A stretch of 8,571 bases of DNA from Bacteroidales bacterium UBA6117 (lineage in GTDB: Bacteria > Bacteroidota > Bacteroidia > Bacteroidales > VadinHA17): NCBI GenBank assembly GCA_002428385.1, contig DIWB01000025.1, positions 1 to 8,571 on the forward strand, given 5' to 3'. The notes under the pieces are model-generated. The model saw nothing but the letters and a program-made list of their open reading frames with translations. It searched no databases and had not been told where the DNA came from. Shown here piece by piece: positions 1 to 7,672 of this stretch. The first letter of the stretch is position 1. The number at the start of each line of letters is the position of its first letter. The position numbers and the translations under genes were made by a program.

Positions 1-508
1 GCTTTCGGCCTGCCATGATTGCCACTACCCCGCCGATACCCGTTGCGTTGTTCCAGGGTTGCGCCGAGAGTGTCGAGGTGACAACCGGTTCATTATAAAA
101 AGGAACCCTTATCAGCTGAACATTCGCTGCAATATTGTATGAGTTTATATAAACATTCCGCGTAAAGCGGATTTCGCCCGTCCCTGCATTCACTGACAAT
201 AACTGAAGAAATTCGTAGGCTCCGGGTGTGCCAAAAAGCGACTGTATAACAACCCCGTAAGATCCCTGCTCCGTCCGAATGCCGACTCCCTGCATCTGAA
301 TCAGCAGGACATAGTCGCCGGCTGAAAACTGGGAAGCCTGGGCCGGACTTACAATAACCAGACCGGGGCTGATCGAATTTACTTTGGCATAATGATTTAT
401 GATACCGCCTATCTCCTCCTGACCATGAATCGGAATACTGCTGCCGGCAATATAAAACACCAGCATAATCAGCAGTTTATTAATATGGTACACAAGTTTA
501 TTTATCAT
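1..508 (-). CDS. Partial secreted protein, N-terminus of a large T9SS/gliding-motility-type surface protein
   Basis: An open frame starts at ATG 508 and runs without a stop for 169 codons to the left edge, so the C-terminus is missing. An in-frame TAA lies five codons upstream and there is no other ATG between, which fixes the start. Residues 1-30 look like a signal peptide: lysines, then a hydrophobic core (LLIMLVFYIAG), then a break near IHGQ. The mature part has a pattern I recognise from very large Bacteroidota exported proteins that end in a gliding-motility-associated C-terminal domain: INHYAKVNSI, then GDYVLLIQMQGVGI, GAYEFLQLLSV, NSYNIAANVQLIRVPFYNE and LSAQPWNNATGIGGVVAIMAG. That family recall is from memory, not a search. 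Whether a T9SS sorting domain follows cannot be seen. It lies 65 bp downstream of the histidine kinase on the same strand; I see no clear TAnnTTTG promoter in that gap, so read-through is possible. Confidence 0.8.
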   Translation of the reverse strand, partial: MINKLVYHINKLLIMLVFYIAGSSIPIHGQEEIGGIINHYAKVNSISPGLVIVSPAQASQFSAGDYVLLIQMQGVGIRTEQGSYGVVIQSLFGTPGAYEFLQLLSVNAGTGEIRFTRNVYINSYNIAANVQLIRVPFYNEPVVTSTLSAQPWNNATGIGGVVAIMAGRK

Positions 509-573
509 CAGGAAATGATATTACGACTTATTAAACGTTAAAATTGTTAAATAATTGAGAGGCGCTCCTAAAT

Positions 574-3500
574 TTATGTCGGAATACCGGGAAATTCAAT
601 GAAAAAACAAGTCCCGCCCTCAGCTTCAGATTCGAACCAGATAGTGCCGCCGGCATTCTCAACGTTTCTTTTTACAATTGAAAGGCCAAGGCCCGTACCC
701 GATGATTTTGTTGTGAAATTAGGAGTGAACATTTTGGTTTTCAACGATTCAGGTATCCCGCTGCCATTGTCGGATACTGTTACCAGAATCTTGTCGCCCT
801 TCCTTTCAAGGTTGACTTTAATCAGTCCTTCCTGTCCAGGAGGAATCGACTGAATAGCATTTTTTATGAGATTCGAGAAAATACTGTTTACCTGCTCCTT
901 GTCGGCATTTATTAAAAATCTATCCGAATGGGGCGATCCGATCCTGAAATTTATTCCGTCGCTGTTCTTAAAAAGTTCAAGCGTGACCCGTATCTGTTCC
1001 AGAAGATCAAGCTCAACGGGATTTGCCGACGGGATCCTGGCAAATGAAGAAAATGCCGATGCAATCGACGAAAGGTTATCGATGTACTCTATCTGGTTTT
1101 TAGTAAACTTTTCGAGCTTCTTTTCAAACCCGGGCGCACCATCGGTCCATGACTTGAATAGTTGCTGAATGTTCAGCTTCATCGGAGTCAGCGGATTTTT
1201 TATCTCATGTGCAATCTGTTTTGCCATCTCCCTCCATGCATATTCCCTCTCCGAGTTGGCAAGCTTCTGGGCGCTCTGTTCCAGCTCATCGACCATCCGG
1301 TTATACTGCCTCACAAGGTCGCCCACTTCATCATTTCCGTTGTACGAGAGATGCTCGCTTTTCTTTCCGAGCTCAACCGACGCCAGCCTGCTGCTGAGCA
1401 TCGCGAGGGGCGCGGTAAGCCTGCCGCTTATTATAACGGCAAGACCTGTGGCAAGAACAATAAGGAGAAGAGTGAAGTTGATAACGGCAACTACCATGTT
1501 CGATATCTCCCTGGCCAGAATGCTCTGCATCCTGAAATACGGCAGATTGACATAAGTAAGAAGCTCATTGTCTATATTATAAAAAGGCGCATATCCCGAA
1601 ACATATTCAAGATTGCCTATGTTTTCCTCCTGAAAGTACTCTGTCTTCTTAAGTATAAACATATTGATAAAGGCAATGTTATCCATACGCCTGCTCACCA
1701 GATCGCGGTAATAGATTTCGGGACGTGAAGAAGAGATAAGAAATCCGTAGGAATCGTAAAGATTTATATCGGTGTTGAATATATTTGAGAGTCTTACAAG
1801 AACTTCCTCAAGGGTGTTGTTAGTGTCATCCTTCCAGTCGCGCGACAGCTCCTTTTCAGCTGATATCATGTGATCGAGCTCCATAATTATTGAACTCAGC
1901 TTTTCCTTGATATTCTCATAGTGCTTCTCCCTGTATTGCTCGATAGTGAGGGAAGCTATCACAAAACCAATCAGAGTAAAGGATATCAGCAGGATAACGA
2001 TGAAAGACATCTGCATTTTCTGCCTGAAGTTGAATCCGGCCGGTCTGCGGAGGGAAGGCCTCACCACAAAAAAGCCTATCAGGTTCGAAAACAGGAATAT
2101 GAAAACAAAGATGTAGGCAAATGATATCAGCATGTCCTGGAACGAGACGACCGGCCTCCCGATAACCACGGTCACGTTACCGTTGCGGTAAAGTGAAAGA
2201 TTGTATGAGTCGGCTGTGAAGAAACCATAATCCATCACATCGTCCACATACATCAGATCGGTGGTGTTGAAGGGAAAATCGCCTGTCCGGAGTACCAGAT
2301 CGCCATTTATGTATTTTGCGAAGGAGTAATCCTTAAGTTTTGAGTAACCGTGATACTTCTTATCGAGCAGCAACTCCGAATATCCGGGCTGAAATACCTT
2401 GACGTCGCTGAAGAGGTCGATGAAAAGACCATTGTGCCTGGAATTTCCGAAATCATAAAATAACCTTCCAAGGTAGCTGGCCCTGCCCTGCTTGCTGTCG
2501 ATAAAGTGAAAATCCGTTCCGGTCAGCTGATGCCCGTTCTCTTCTATCTTCTCACCGAAAAAGCTGTAACAGTCCTCGTACAACTGATTCTGAATGCCCA
2601 CACTTATGGAATCATTCCTGGTGCAAAGGACAATGTTAAGGTTGTAATTGCCCCAATACCCGTTGAAATACCTGTCGTGCAGGTACGACAGAATATTGTT
2701 GAAATCGTCATTGCCGAAATAAGGGCGGTCCATCATCCTTTTCAGGGTGGAATCGGCCGATATCACCGGCCATAAGTCAAGTAGCAGGTGTTCGGCCGTC
2801 GGATCATTCTCGGTCGAATAAGTAAGAAGCTGTATCTTGATGTTTTCTTCGTTCTTCTTCTCTGAATACCAGGCAATTATAAGCAGGGAGTAAATGGCAA
2901 GCACCAGCGAGACAATCACCGACCTGTTTAACCGGCTGGCCCCGCGCGCGCTTAAAAACCACAATATAACAACTATTGAAAAATACAAAAGCGATATGGC
3001 AAGAACAGGAAGCAGTTCCCTGCCGAAAAGTACGGGGAAGGGGATCAGCGATGCCAGTGCAGCCAGGCAAACCCCGGATGCTGACGGACAGTTCCTGCAC
3101 CGGAATAGAAGAAGTATATAAAGCAGGGGGACGGTGAACAGCAGAATGATCACCATAAATCCGGCCAGACTGAAAAGATCGAGGTTAAGAACTCTGTATG
3201 TCTCGAAATTTATGTTGGAATTGAAGACAAGGTGGCTGATAACCTTGTGATACAGACTGAATAACAATGAGCCCGGCAGGAGCAGCAATGCCAGAATATA
3301 CCATCTGGAAATGTCAGTTTTGATTATCCTGTCGTGGTCCCTGAGCAGAGAAAAAACTATGTATGACAGGAACGAAAGAAGAATGCTCAGCAGAAGCAGA
3401 TGTCCGAGCGTTGGAATAAATCCGTTCATAGTGTACCTGAAGGGAGAGAAGAGTTCGGTTTGTGACAGCACTGCGGGTTTCTTTGCCAGCAGGACAATAA

Positions 3501-4263
3501 GGTACACAAGGATAAGCAGGCCCGAAGAGATGAGAGCAGCCAGGCCAGCCTTCTTCCGGCCGGCATAGCGCCTTGCCAGGCGCAGCACCAGGTTCAGCAT
3601 TGCAAGAAACGCCAGTCCCCAGAGTATCAGCGGAACATGTATCAGTCCCGTCTTTACTTTTTCCCGGGGGTAAATCAATGAGAACAGGAATGTGCCTCCG
3701 GATGAGTAGACATTATAGCCGGAAACATCGTAGGTTCTGCTGAATCCGGTTGAGGCGGGGATACGGAAATCATCTTCAAATCCGTTGCTTATTATATCAT
3801 TCTCAAGGCTGTAATCGCTTCTGAGGCGGAGAAGACCCAGAATATTTTCGGGACCGGCTTCCACCTTGCGGGTAAGGAACCATCCATTCTGCAGGAAGAC
3901 AAAAGGTTTAGTGAATAAGGAATCGTGAAGCACCCTCGGAGCATCAAACTCTGTATCTGACCAGCTTACAAGCCTGTCGCCCATGTATTCGAGAATTGTG
4001 ATACCATTCCCGTGGGCCCGGGCAAACAGGTTGTTCTCAACATCAGTGCCATGAGGCACTCCGCTTGCGAGGATGGGCTTCATCCCCTCAAGGCACTGCT
4101 CCATGACCTTTTCCTTTTCCCTCAGTATCCTGTTGAACCTGCGGGTCTTGTATCTGTACTCGAAATCACCCATATAGATCAGCTCGGCAGCCATGGCAAG
4201 AAGGATCAGAAACACTGCCAGAATAAACGGGGTGATCTTTAGCTTTCCTTCTTTCATGGTCAT
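574..4263 (-). CDS. Giant polytopic sensor histidine kinase, NtrY-like catalytic core
   Basis: A 1229-residue inner-membrane histidine kinase. Hydrophobic segments are visible near residues 11-30, 209-229, 243-260, 284-306, 322-338, 361-387, 416-436, 448-466, 710-734, 751-772 and 923-946. They leave three likely extracytoplasmic regions: about 31-205, 467-709 and 773-920. A HAMP linker follows (about 947-1000), then the H-box with phospho-acceptor His1019 in AKQIAHEIKNPLTPMKL. The ATPase domain has the N-box (NLIKNAIQSI, 1131-1140), G1 (DNGSGIP, 1165-1171), F-box (MFTPNFTTKSSG) and G2 (GTGLGLS, 1189-1195). All catalytic boxes are intact. The AWREMAKQIAHEIKNPLTP stretch is typical of the NtrY group of nitrogen/redox-type kinases, but the N-terminal 700 residues are unlike classical NtrY and the signal is unknown. 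Start ATG 4263 is followed by a second Met codon at 4257. It begins 11 bp after rlmH and is probably co-transcribed. No partner response regulator is visible, so it is an orphan here. Confidence 0.93.
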   Translation of the reverse strand: MTMKEGKLKITPFILAVFLILLAMAAELIYMGDFEYRYKTRRFNRILREKEKVMEQCLEGMKPILASGVPHGTDVENNLFARAHGNGITILEYMGDRLVSWSDTEFDAPRVLHDSLFTKPFVFLQNGWFLTRKVEAGPENILGLLRLRSDYSLENDIISNGFEDDFRIPASTGFSRTYDVSGYNVYSSGGTFLFSLIYPREKVKTGLIHVPLILWGLAFLAMLNLVLRLARRYAGRKKAGLAALISSGLLILVYLIVLLAKKPAVLSQTELFSPFRYTMNGFIPTLGHLLLLSILLSFLSYIVFSLLRDHDRIIKTDISRWYILALLLLPGSLLFSLYHKVISHLVFNSNINFETYRVLNLDLFSLAGFMVIILLFTVPLLYILLLFRCRNCPSASGVCLAALASLIPFPVLFGRELLPVLAISLLYFSIVVILWFLSARGASRLNRSVIVSLVLAIYSLLIIAWYSEKKNEENIKIQLLTYSTENDPTAEHLLLDLWPVISADSTLKRMMDRPYFGNDDFNNILSYLHDRYFNGYWGNYNLNIVLCTRNDSISVGIQNQLYEDCYSFFGEKIEENGHQLTGTDFHFIDSKQGRASYLGRLFYDFGNSRHNGLFIDLFSDVKVFQPGYSELLLDKKYHGYSKLKDYSFAKYINGDLVLRTGDFPFNTTDLMYVDDVMDYGFFTADSYNLSLYRNGNVTVVIGRPVVSFQDMLISFAYIFVFIFLFSNLIGFFVVRPSLRRPAGFNFRQKMQMSFIVILLISFTLIGFVIASLTIEQYREKHYENIKEKLSSIIMELDHMISAEKELSRDWKDDTNNTLEEVLVRLSNIFNTDINLYDSYGFLISSSRPEIYYRDLVSRRMDNIAFINMFILKKTEYFQEENIGNLEYVSGYAPFYNIDNELLTYVNLPYFRMQSILAREISNMVVAVINFTLLLIVLATGLAVIISGRLTAPLAMLSSRLASVELGKKSEHLSYNGNDEVGDLVRQYNRMVDELEQSAQKLANSEREYAWREMAKQIAHEIKNPLTPMKLNIQQLFKSWTDGAPGFEKKLEKFTKNQIEYIDNLSSIASAFSSFARIPSANPVELDLLEQIRVTLELFKNSDGINFRIGSPHSDRFLINADKEQVNSIFSNLIKNAIQSIPPGQEGLIKVNLERKGDKILVTVSDNGSGIPESLKTKMFTPNFTTKSSGTGLGLSIVKRNVENAGGTIWFESEAEGGTCFFIEFPGIPT

Positions 4264-4274
4264 ACTATAATGAT

Positions 4275-4748
4275 CTATTCGTGATGATATGGTTCTCCCC
4301 TGATAACGGTGAACGCCCTGTAAAGCTGTTCCAGGAACAATAATCGTACCATCTGATGTGAAAAAGTCATCCTCGAAAGTGACAGTGTCATATCAGCTTT
4401 CCTGCGGATTTCATACGCGAAACCCCAGGGCCCGCCGATAACAAACAGAATACGTTTTTTCTGAATCATAAGGCTTTTCTCAAGCCACGATGAAAATTCA
4501 GTTGTTGAAAACTCCCTGCCCTTGTCATCAAGAATCACAATGAAGTCATCCTCCCTGAAGATTCTGAGCATCTGGGCCCCTTCCTTCGCCTTCTGTTCAT
4601 CCTCCGGCATGTTGCGGGTCTTCTTTATATCAGGCAGGGTGATTGTCTCAAATGATGAGTACCGCCTGATGCGTTCCTCATAGTTGGTCAACCCTTCCGC
4701 CAGATATCGTTCAGTGGTTTTCCCGGTCTGTAATAAGACAATCTTCAT
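4275..4748 (-). CDS. rlmH: 23S rRNA (pseudouridine-1915-N3)-methyltransferase RlmH
   Basis: A SPOUT-class methyltransferase that uses S-adenosylmethionine to methylate N3 of pseudouridine 1915 in helix 69 of 23S rRNA, late in 50S/70S maturation. From ATG 4748 the protein is 157 residues, the usual RlmH length. It has the expected landmarks: MKIVLLQTGKT at the N-terminus, LPDIKKTRN (38-46), VILDDKGREFSTTEF (71-85), the SAM-binding trefoil-knot glycine loop VIGGPWGF (103-110), SLSRMTFSHQMVRLLFLEQLYRAF (123-146, with His131), and the diagnostic C-terminus RGEPYHHE. The frame is open upstream to 4799, but the 17 extra residues match nothing in the family and would overlap the promoter, so 4748 is chosen. 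It precedes the histidine kinase by 11 bp and is divergent from the DUF4783-nadC operon. Confidence 0.97.
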   Translation of the reverse strand: MKIVLLQTGKTTERYLAEGLTNYEERIRRYSSFETITLPDIKKTRNMPEDEQKAKEGAQMLRIFREDDFIVILDDKGREFSTTEFSSWLEKSLMIQKKRILFVIGGPWGFAYEIRRKADMTLSLSRMTFSHQMVRLLFLEQLYRAFTVIRGEPYHHE

Positions 4749-4796
4749 AATTATTGGCCCGACTTTTGCATGCAATCGTTTGTCCGGCACCGCGTA

Positions 4797-4828
4797 CAAA
4801 AATAATAATTAATAACTTGCTCCGGCAA
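4797..4828 (-). promoter_or_regulatory. Bacteroidota-type promoter for rlmH-kinase operon
   Basis: On the minus strand a perfect TAnnTTTG -7 box (TATTTTTG, 4804 to 4797) is preceded, 21 nt upstream, by a TTG (4828-4826) that could serve as the -33 element. This matches the consensus described for primary sigma promoters of Bacteroides. Transcription would start around 4790, leaving a leader of about 40 nt before the rlmH ATG at 4748. The assignment rests on motif match and position only. Confidence 0.6.
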
Positions 4829-4855
4829 GCATTATGCGGCAAAGACCGGAAAGGG

Positions 4856-4885
4856 TTTACTTTGTTATAAATTAGTGTAAATTTG
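4856..4885 (+). promoter_or_regulatory. Bacteroidota-type promoter for DUF4783-nadC operon
   Basis: A perfect TAnnTTTG box (TAAATTTG, 4878-4885) lies about 43 nt before the DUF4783 ATG. The -33 element is poor: TTTA at 4856-4859 has about the right spacing, while the better TTTG at 4861-4864 is only 13 nt from the -7 box. Transcription would start near 4892. It is divergent from the rlmH promoter, with about 27 bp between the two, so one regulator could affect both, though I see no obvious operator. Confidence 0.5.
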
Positions 4886-4927
4886 CATTCTGTTACCTGA
4901 ACGCAGAATAATAATAAATTGAAATAA

Positions 4928-5335
4928 ATGAGATTCATAATTTCCACGGCGATAATCCTGTTCACATTCAGCACACTGGGCGCCATATCTCAGGAGGATC
5001 AGTCAAAGATCCCCGCAGGAATCTCCCTTTCGATTAAAACGGGGAATGCTGCGGAACTGGCAAAATATATGAATTCAACTGTTAATCTGCTGCTCCTTGA
5101 AAAGGAGGATTTCTATAAAAAAGTTGTCGCCGAAACAATCCTTAAGGATTTCTTCAGCCAGCACCCGACAAAAGATTTCGTAATTCGTCATCAGGGAGCC
5201 CGGAATGATGCACAATATGCCATTGGCAACCTGGTAACTGAGAAAGGCAACTTCAGAGTCTATTTCCTTCTCAAAAAGGTAGGAAATGATTTATTAATTC
5301 ATCAGATACGTATTGAAGCAGACAATGCACAATAG
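4928..5335 (+). CDS. Secreted DUF4783 protein
   Basis: A 135-residue protein of unknown function. Residues 1-20 form a Sec signal peptide (hydrophobic FIISTAIILFTFSTLGAI, cleavage probable near LGAIS), so the mature protein of about 115 residues is periplasmic or exported. The body matches my recollection of the Bacteroidota DUF4783 family: a helical IPAGISLSIKTGNAAELAKYM, then AETILKDFFSQHPTKDF (68-84), IRHQGARNDAQYAIGNLVT and FRVYFLLKKVGNDLLIHQIRIE (109-130). A helical N-terminal part followed by alternating strands suggests an NTF2- or cystatin-like small alpha+beta fold, but that is inference. It is the first gene of the operon: nadC starts inside its last codons (11-bp overlap at 5325-5335), implying translational coupling. 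The rlmH / DUF4783 / nadC neighbourhood recurs in Bacteroidota as I remember it, though no biochemical link to NAD synthesis is known to me. Confidence 0.85.
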   Translation: MRFIISTAIILFTFSTLGAISQEDQSKIPAGISLSIKTGNAAELAKYMNSTVNLLLLEKEDFYKKVVAETILKDFFSQHPTKDFVIRHQGARNDAQYAIGNLVTEKGNFRVYFLLKKVGNDLLIHQIRIEADNAQ

Positions 5336-6167
5336 GATCCTGAAAGAATTTATTTCAGGATGTTTACTTGAAGATATTGGTGACGGCGATCATTCAACGC
5401 TTGCCTGTATCCCGGCTGATGCCGCCGGAAAGGCACGTCTGCTTATTAAGGAGAAAGGCATCCTTTCGGGATGCTCTGTCGCCGGTGAAGTATTCAGGAT
5501 AATCGACCCCGCGATGGCATTCGAACCTTTCATAACCGACGGCAGCAGAATATCACCGGGGGAAATCGCTTTCCACGTAACCGGCTCAATACATTCAATA
5601 CTTAAATCAGAAAGACTGGTCCTCAATATAATGCAGAGGATGAGCGGAATTGCCACAAGCACCGGCTCGTATGTTGAAAAACTGGCCGGTCTGAAGACAA
5701 AGGTGCTCGACACACGGAAGACCACTCCCGGCATGAGGTTCCTCGAAAAGGAGGCAGTGAGAACAGGCGGCGGAATGAACCACCGGATGGGTCTTTACGA
5801 TATGATAATGCTTAAGGACAACCATATTGATTACGCGGGCGGAATTGAGAACGCCATCCTCATGACAAATGAATATCTTGCAAGAACAAAAAAGAACCTT
5901 CTTATTGAGATTGAGGCCAGAAACACTGGTGATGTAAAAAAAATACTGGAAATTGGAGGAGTCGACCGGATAATGCTCGATAATTTCAACCTGGCCGACA
6001 CCAGGGAAGCAGTACAGCTCATAAACGGCAGGTTTGAAACCGAATCTTCGGGCGGCATTACCCTGGACACAATCAGGGACTATGCTGAATGCGGAGTCGA
6101 TTTTATCTCTGCCGGAGCTCTGACACATCATATCAGAAGCCTCGATATGAGCCTGAAAGCATTTTAG
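5325..6167 (+). CDS. nadC: Nicotinate-nucleotide pyrophosphorylase (quinolinate phosphoribosyltransferase)
   Basis: Cytosolic enzyme of de novo NAD synthesis: quinolinate + PRPP gives nicotinate mononucleotide + CO2 + pyrophosphate. From ATG 5325 it is 280 residues, the normal length. Visible motifs, in order: EDIGDGDHST (16-25) in the N-terminal open-barrel domain; SERLVLNIMQRMSGIAT (95-111); the phosphate/quinolinate-binding DTRKTTPG (129-136); RTGGGMNHRMGLYDMIMLKDNH (from 146), including the basic residues of the quinolinate site; IEIEARN (194-200); VDRIMLDNF (213-221), with the acidic residues that ligate Mg-PRPP; SSGGI (241-245); and FISAGALTHH (260-269). No key residue appears lost. An in-frame TTG at 5313 would add four residues and deepen the overlap with DUF4783; the ATG at 5325 is preferred. 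It is followed after 20 bp by the lipoprotein gene, so the three genes probably form one operon. nadA and nadB are not in the window. Confidence 0.97.
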   Translation: MHNRILKEFISGCLLEDIGDGDHSTLACIPADAAGKARLLIKEKGILSGCSVAGEVFRIIDPAMAFEPFITDGSRISPGEIAFHVTGSIHSILKSERLVLNIMQRMSGIATSTGSYVEKLAGLKTKVLDTRKTTPGMRFLEKEAVRTGGGMNHRMGLYDMIMLKDNHIDYAGGIENAILMTNEYLARTKKNLLIEIEARNTGDVKKILEIGGVDRIMLDNFNLADTREAVQLINGRFETESSGGITLDTIRDYAECGVDFISAGALTHHIRSLDMSLKAF

Positions 6168-6187
6168 TACTACAAACCTGTCAGGAA

Positions 6188-7489
6188 ATGAGAAAGTGGA
6201 TTTGCCTTATTGCTCTGGTCGCGCTGACCGGCTGTAAGGAAAAGGTTGTCAGTCATTATTTCACAGCAGAAAAAGCCTTAGCCTGCTTCAGCGAGATCGA
6301 GGAAGCCTGCAACAGGGATAACGGAACCCTGTGGGGCAAAAATCTCTACGGCCCCCTGATGTTCGTCGACCGCACCAGCAGAAAAATTACGGCAAACAAA
6401 CCCGACAGCGAAGGTCTTCTGAAACTCAAGGACGGCGTCTATACTGGCCTTTACCCCACTGAAAGCATAATAAACATTACAACTATAAGCTTCGGAGGAA
6501 CTACCTTCGGCCTGGCGCCTCTTCCGGCGGAAGAAGACAGTTTCAGAACCAGGGTTAGGGGAATCCATGCCCTTTTTCATAGTTTTCAGAAAGAAAGAGG
6601 CATAAACCACGAGAGTTTCAACATCGTCATCATGGATGAGAAGGAAGCCCGCCTCTGGATGAAACTCGAGTGGAAAGCGCTGAGAAAAGCCATCACCTCT
6701 GAAGGCGAAGAACAAATCCTTGCAATCAGGGATGCTCTCATCTTCAGGGGATCAAACCGGGAATCATACCCGCGGTATGCCCTTCCTGAGAACCGCTTTG
6801 AAACATATGAAGGGCTTGCCACCTTCACTTATTCCCTCCTGGGGTCAGGCACCCCGGGTGAATTCAGGACAAGTTTGCTGGAATACCTCGACAGAATTTA
6901 TACTTTCCAGTCATACTCCCGTTCTTACGGCTCAATACACGGAGCCCTCTACGCAACACTCCTTCACGACAAGGGATTTGATTTCAAATCGATATCACCC
7001 GACACCGTTGACCTCGGCAGACTGGTCAAATTGCATTACAATATAGAACTGCCTGAAAAATGCCGCGACGTCGCCGGCAGTATAGCCCTTCATTACAATA
7101 TAAATGAGATCTACAGGGAAGAAGACCAGAGGCTTGTTGAAATGAGGGAAAGACTGCTCAGCAGGGTGAGCGTATTCACCGAAAAGCCCGTTGTACTTCT
7201 CGAACTCGAAAGTCCATCGTTTGATTTCGAACCGGAAAACGTCAGCTATCTCGATACAGTGGGCACTTTGTACCACGGACTGCGTGTTTCGGACAACTGG
7301 GGAAAACTGACGGTAGATGAGGGTGACGGCCTGGTGTCAAACAACTACAAATATATCAGGATAACGGCCAAAGGACTGAAGGAGGACCGGAACCACATAA
7401 CCGGCGAGGGTTGGCATATCATCCTCAGCGACGGCTGGGAAGTGGCAAAATCAGAACAAAGTTACTTTATCAGAAAAAGGATGCCATAG
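6188..7489 (+). CDS. Lipoprotein with gluzincin-like metalloprotease layout, catalytic Glu replaced
   Basis: A 433-residue lipoprotein of unknown function. ATG 6188 gives a textbook lipoprotein signal: MRKW, a hydrophobic core ICLIALVAL, then lipobox LTGC with Cys16 as the acylated residue, followed by KEK. The frame is open back to 6089, but that start would bury the signal and lie inside nadC. The central part resembles a family I recall only as hypothetical, possibly peptidase-like, proteins: GGTTFGLAPLP (103-113), GIHALFHSFQ (125-134), an ARLWMKLEWKALRKAI helix (154-169), IRDALIFRG (180-188) and YEGLATFTY (207-215). The order HxxxH then EGLA mimics gluzincin zinc peptidases, with His127, His131 and Glu208 as would-be zinc ligands. 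The catalytic Glu of HExxH is Ala128 here (codon gcc), so hydrolysis by the usual mechanism is unlikely. The C-terminus (about 335-430) looks like a strand-rich domain. Twenty bp separate it from nadC; the pairing suggests shared transcription, not shared function. Confidence 0.8.
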   Translation: MRKWICLIALVALTGCKEKVVSHYFTAEKALACFSEIEEACNRDNGTLWGKNLYGPLMFVDRTSRKITANKPDSEGLLKLKDGVYTGLYPTESIINITTISFGGTTFGLAPLPAEEDSFRTRVRGIHALFHSFQKERGINHESFNIVIMDEKEARLWMKLEWKALRKAITSEGEEQILAIRDALIFRGSNRESYPRYALPENRFETYEGLATFTYSLLGSGTPGEFRTSLLEYLDRIYTFQSYSRSYGSIHGALYATLLHDKGFDFKSISPDTVDLGRLVKLHYNIELPEKCRDVAGSIALHYNINEIYREEDQRLVEMRERLLSRVSVFTEKPVVLLELESPSFDFEPENVSYLDTVGTLYHGLRVSDNWGKLTVDEGDGLVSNNYKYIRITAKGLKEDRNHITGEGWHIILSDGWEVAKSEQSYFIRKRMP

Positions 7490-7560
7490 AATTGGCTATC
7501 TGAAAAAGCCCGCAGTTTCTTACCTTCCCGATTCCAGTTCCCGCTTTGTGCGAAAGACAC

Positions 7561-7586
7561 CCACAGTTAAGATGTGGTTAATTTTT
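7561..7586 (+). terminator. Weak possible terminator after the nadC-lipoprotein operon
   Basis: CCACA (7561-7565) and TGTGG (7573-7577) can pair across a 7-nt loop and are followed by a T-rich run (ttaattttt, 7578-7586). It sits 72 bp after the lipoprotein stop. The stem is only five pairs, so this is a weak candidate. The stretch 7490-7560 shows nothing else that I can support. Confidence 0.25.
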
Positions 7587-7591
7587 CATGA

Positions 7592-7646
7592 ATTTTCTGC
7601 CGTGCCAAACATGCAGGATACCTTTATCAACACGCGGGGTATTGAC
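7592..7646 (+). repeat. 55-bp degenerate direct repeat, copy A (two hairpins)
   Basis: This matches copy B (7673-7727) at 43 of 55 positions without gaps, at an offset of exactly 81 bp. It begins with a bulged hairpin: TTCTGC-C-GTG (7595-7604) pairs with CATGCAGGA (7610-7618) around a 5-nt loop, using two G-T wobble pairs and leaving one C unpaired. A second, decayed hairpin (7628-7644) has five of seven possible pairs around a 3-nt loop. The arrangement is non-coding and lies between the lipoprotein and the transposase. It is probably an older, degraded copy of the same unit as copy B. Confidence 0.75.
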
Positions 7647-7672
7647 TTTAAAGTGCCTAACTGTTCTCAATG

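Noticed and set aside
509..573. Promoter for the partial secreted protein
   Set aside because: The 65-bp gap is AT-rich but contains no TAnnTTTG match on the minus strand, so none is claimed.
1162..1728. 188-codon open frame antisense to the histidine kinase
   Set aside because: It lies fully inside the kinase gene, whose catalytic motifs are unmistakable; the antisense product has no recognisable features.
4749..4799. N-terminal extension of RlmH by 17 residues
   Set aside because: RlmH proteins begin at MKI; the extension overlaps the TAnnTTTG promoter and its expected transcription start.
5313..5324. Upstream in-frame TTG as nadC start
   Set aside because: It adds four residues with no family support and deepens the overlap with the preceding gene; ATG 5325 gives the normal length.
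5607..6131. 174-codon open frame antisense to nadC
   Set aside because: It is a shadow of the conserved nadC reading frame and has no recognisable domain.
6089..6187. N-terminal extension of the lipoprotein by 33 residues
   Set aside because: It overlaps the end of nadC and would place the lipoprotein signal internally; ATG 6188 gives a textbook lipobox.
7031..7102. Short internal duplication in the lipoprotein (LHYNI twice, CATTACAATATA twice)
   Set aside because: Twelve matching bases encoding a five-residue motif; too short to separate from chance or ordinary domain periodicity.
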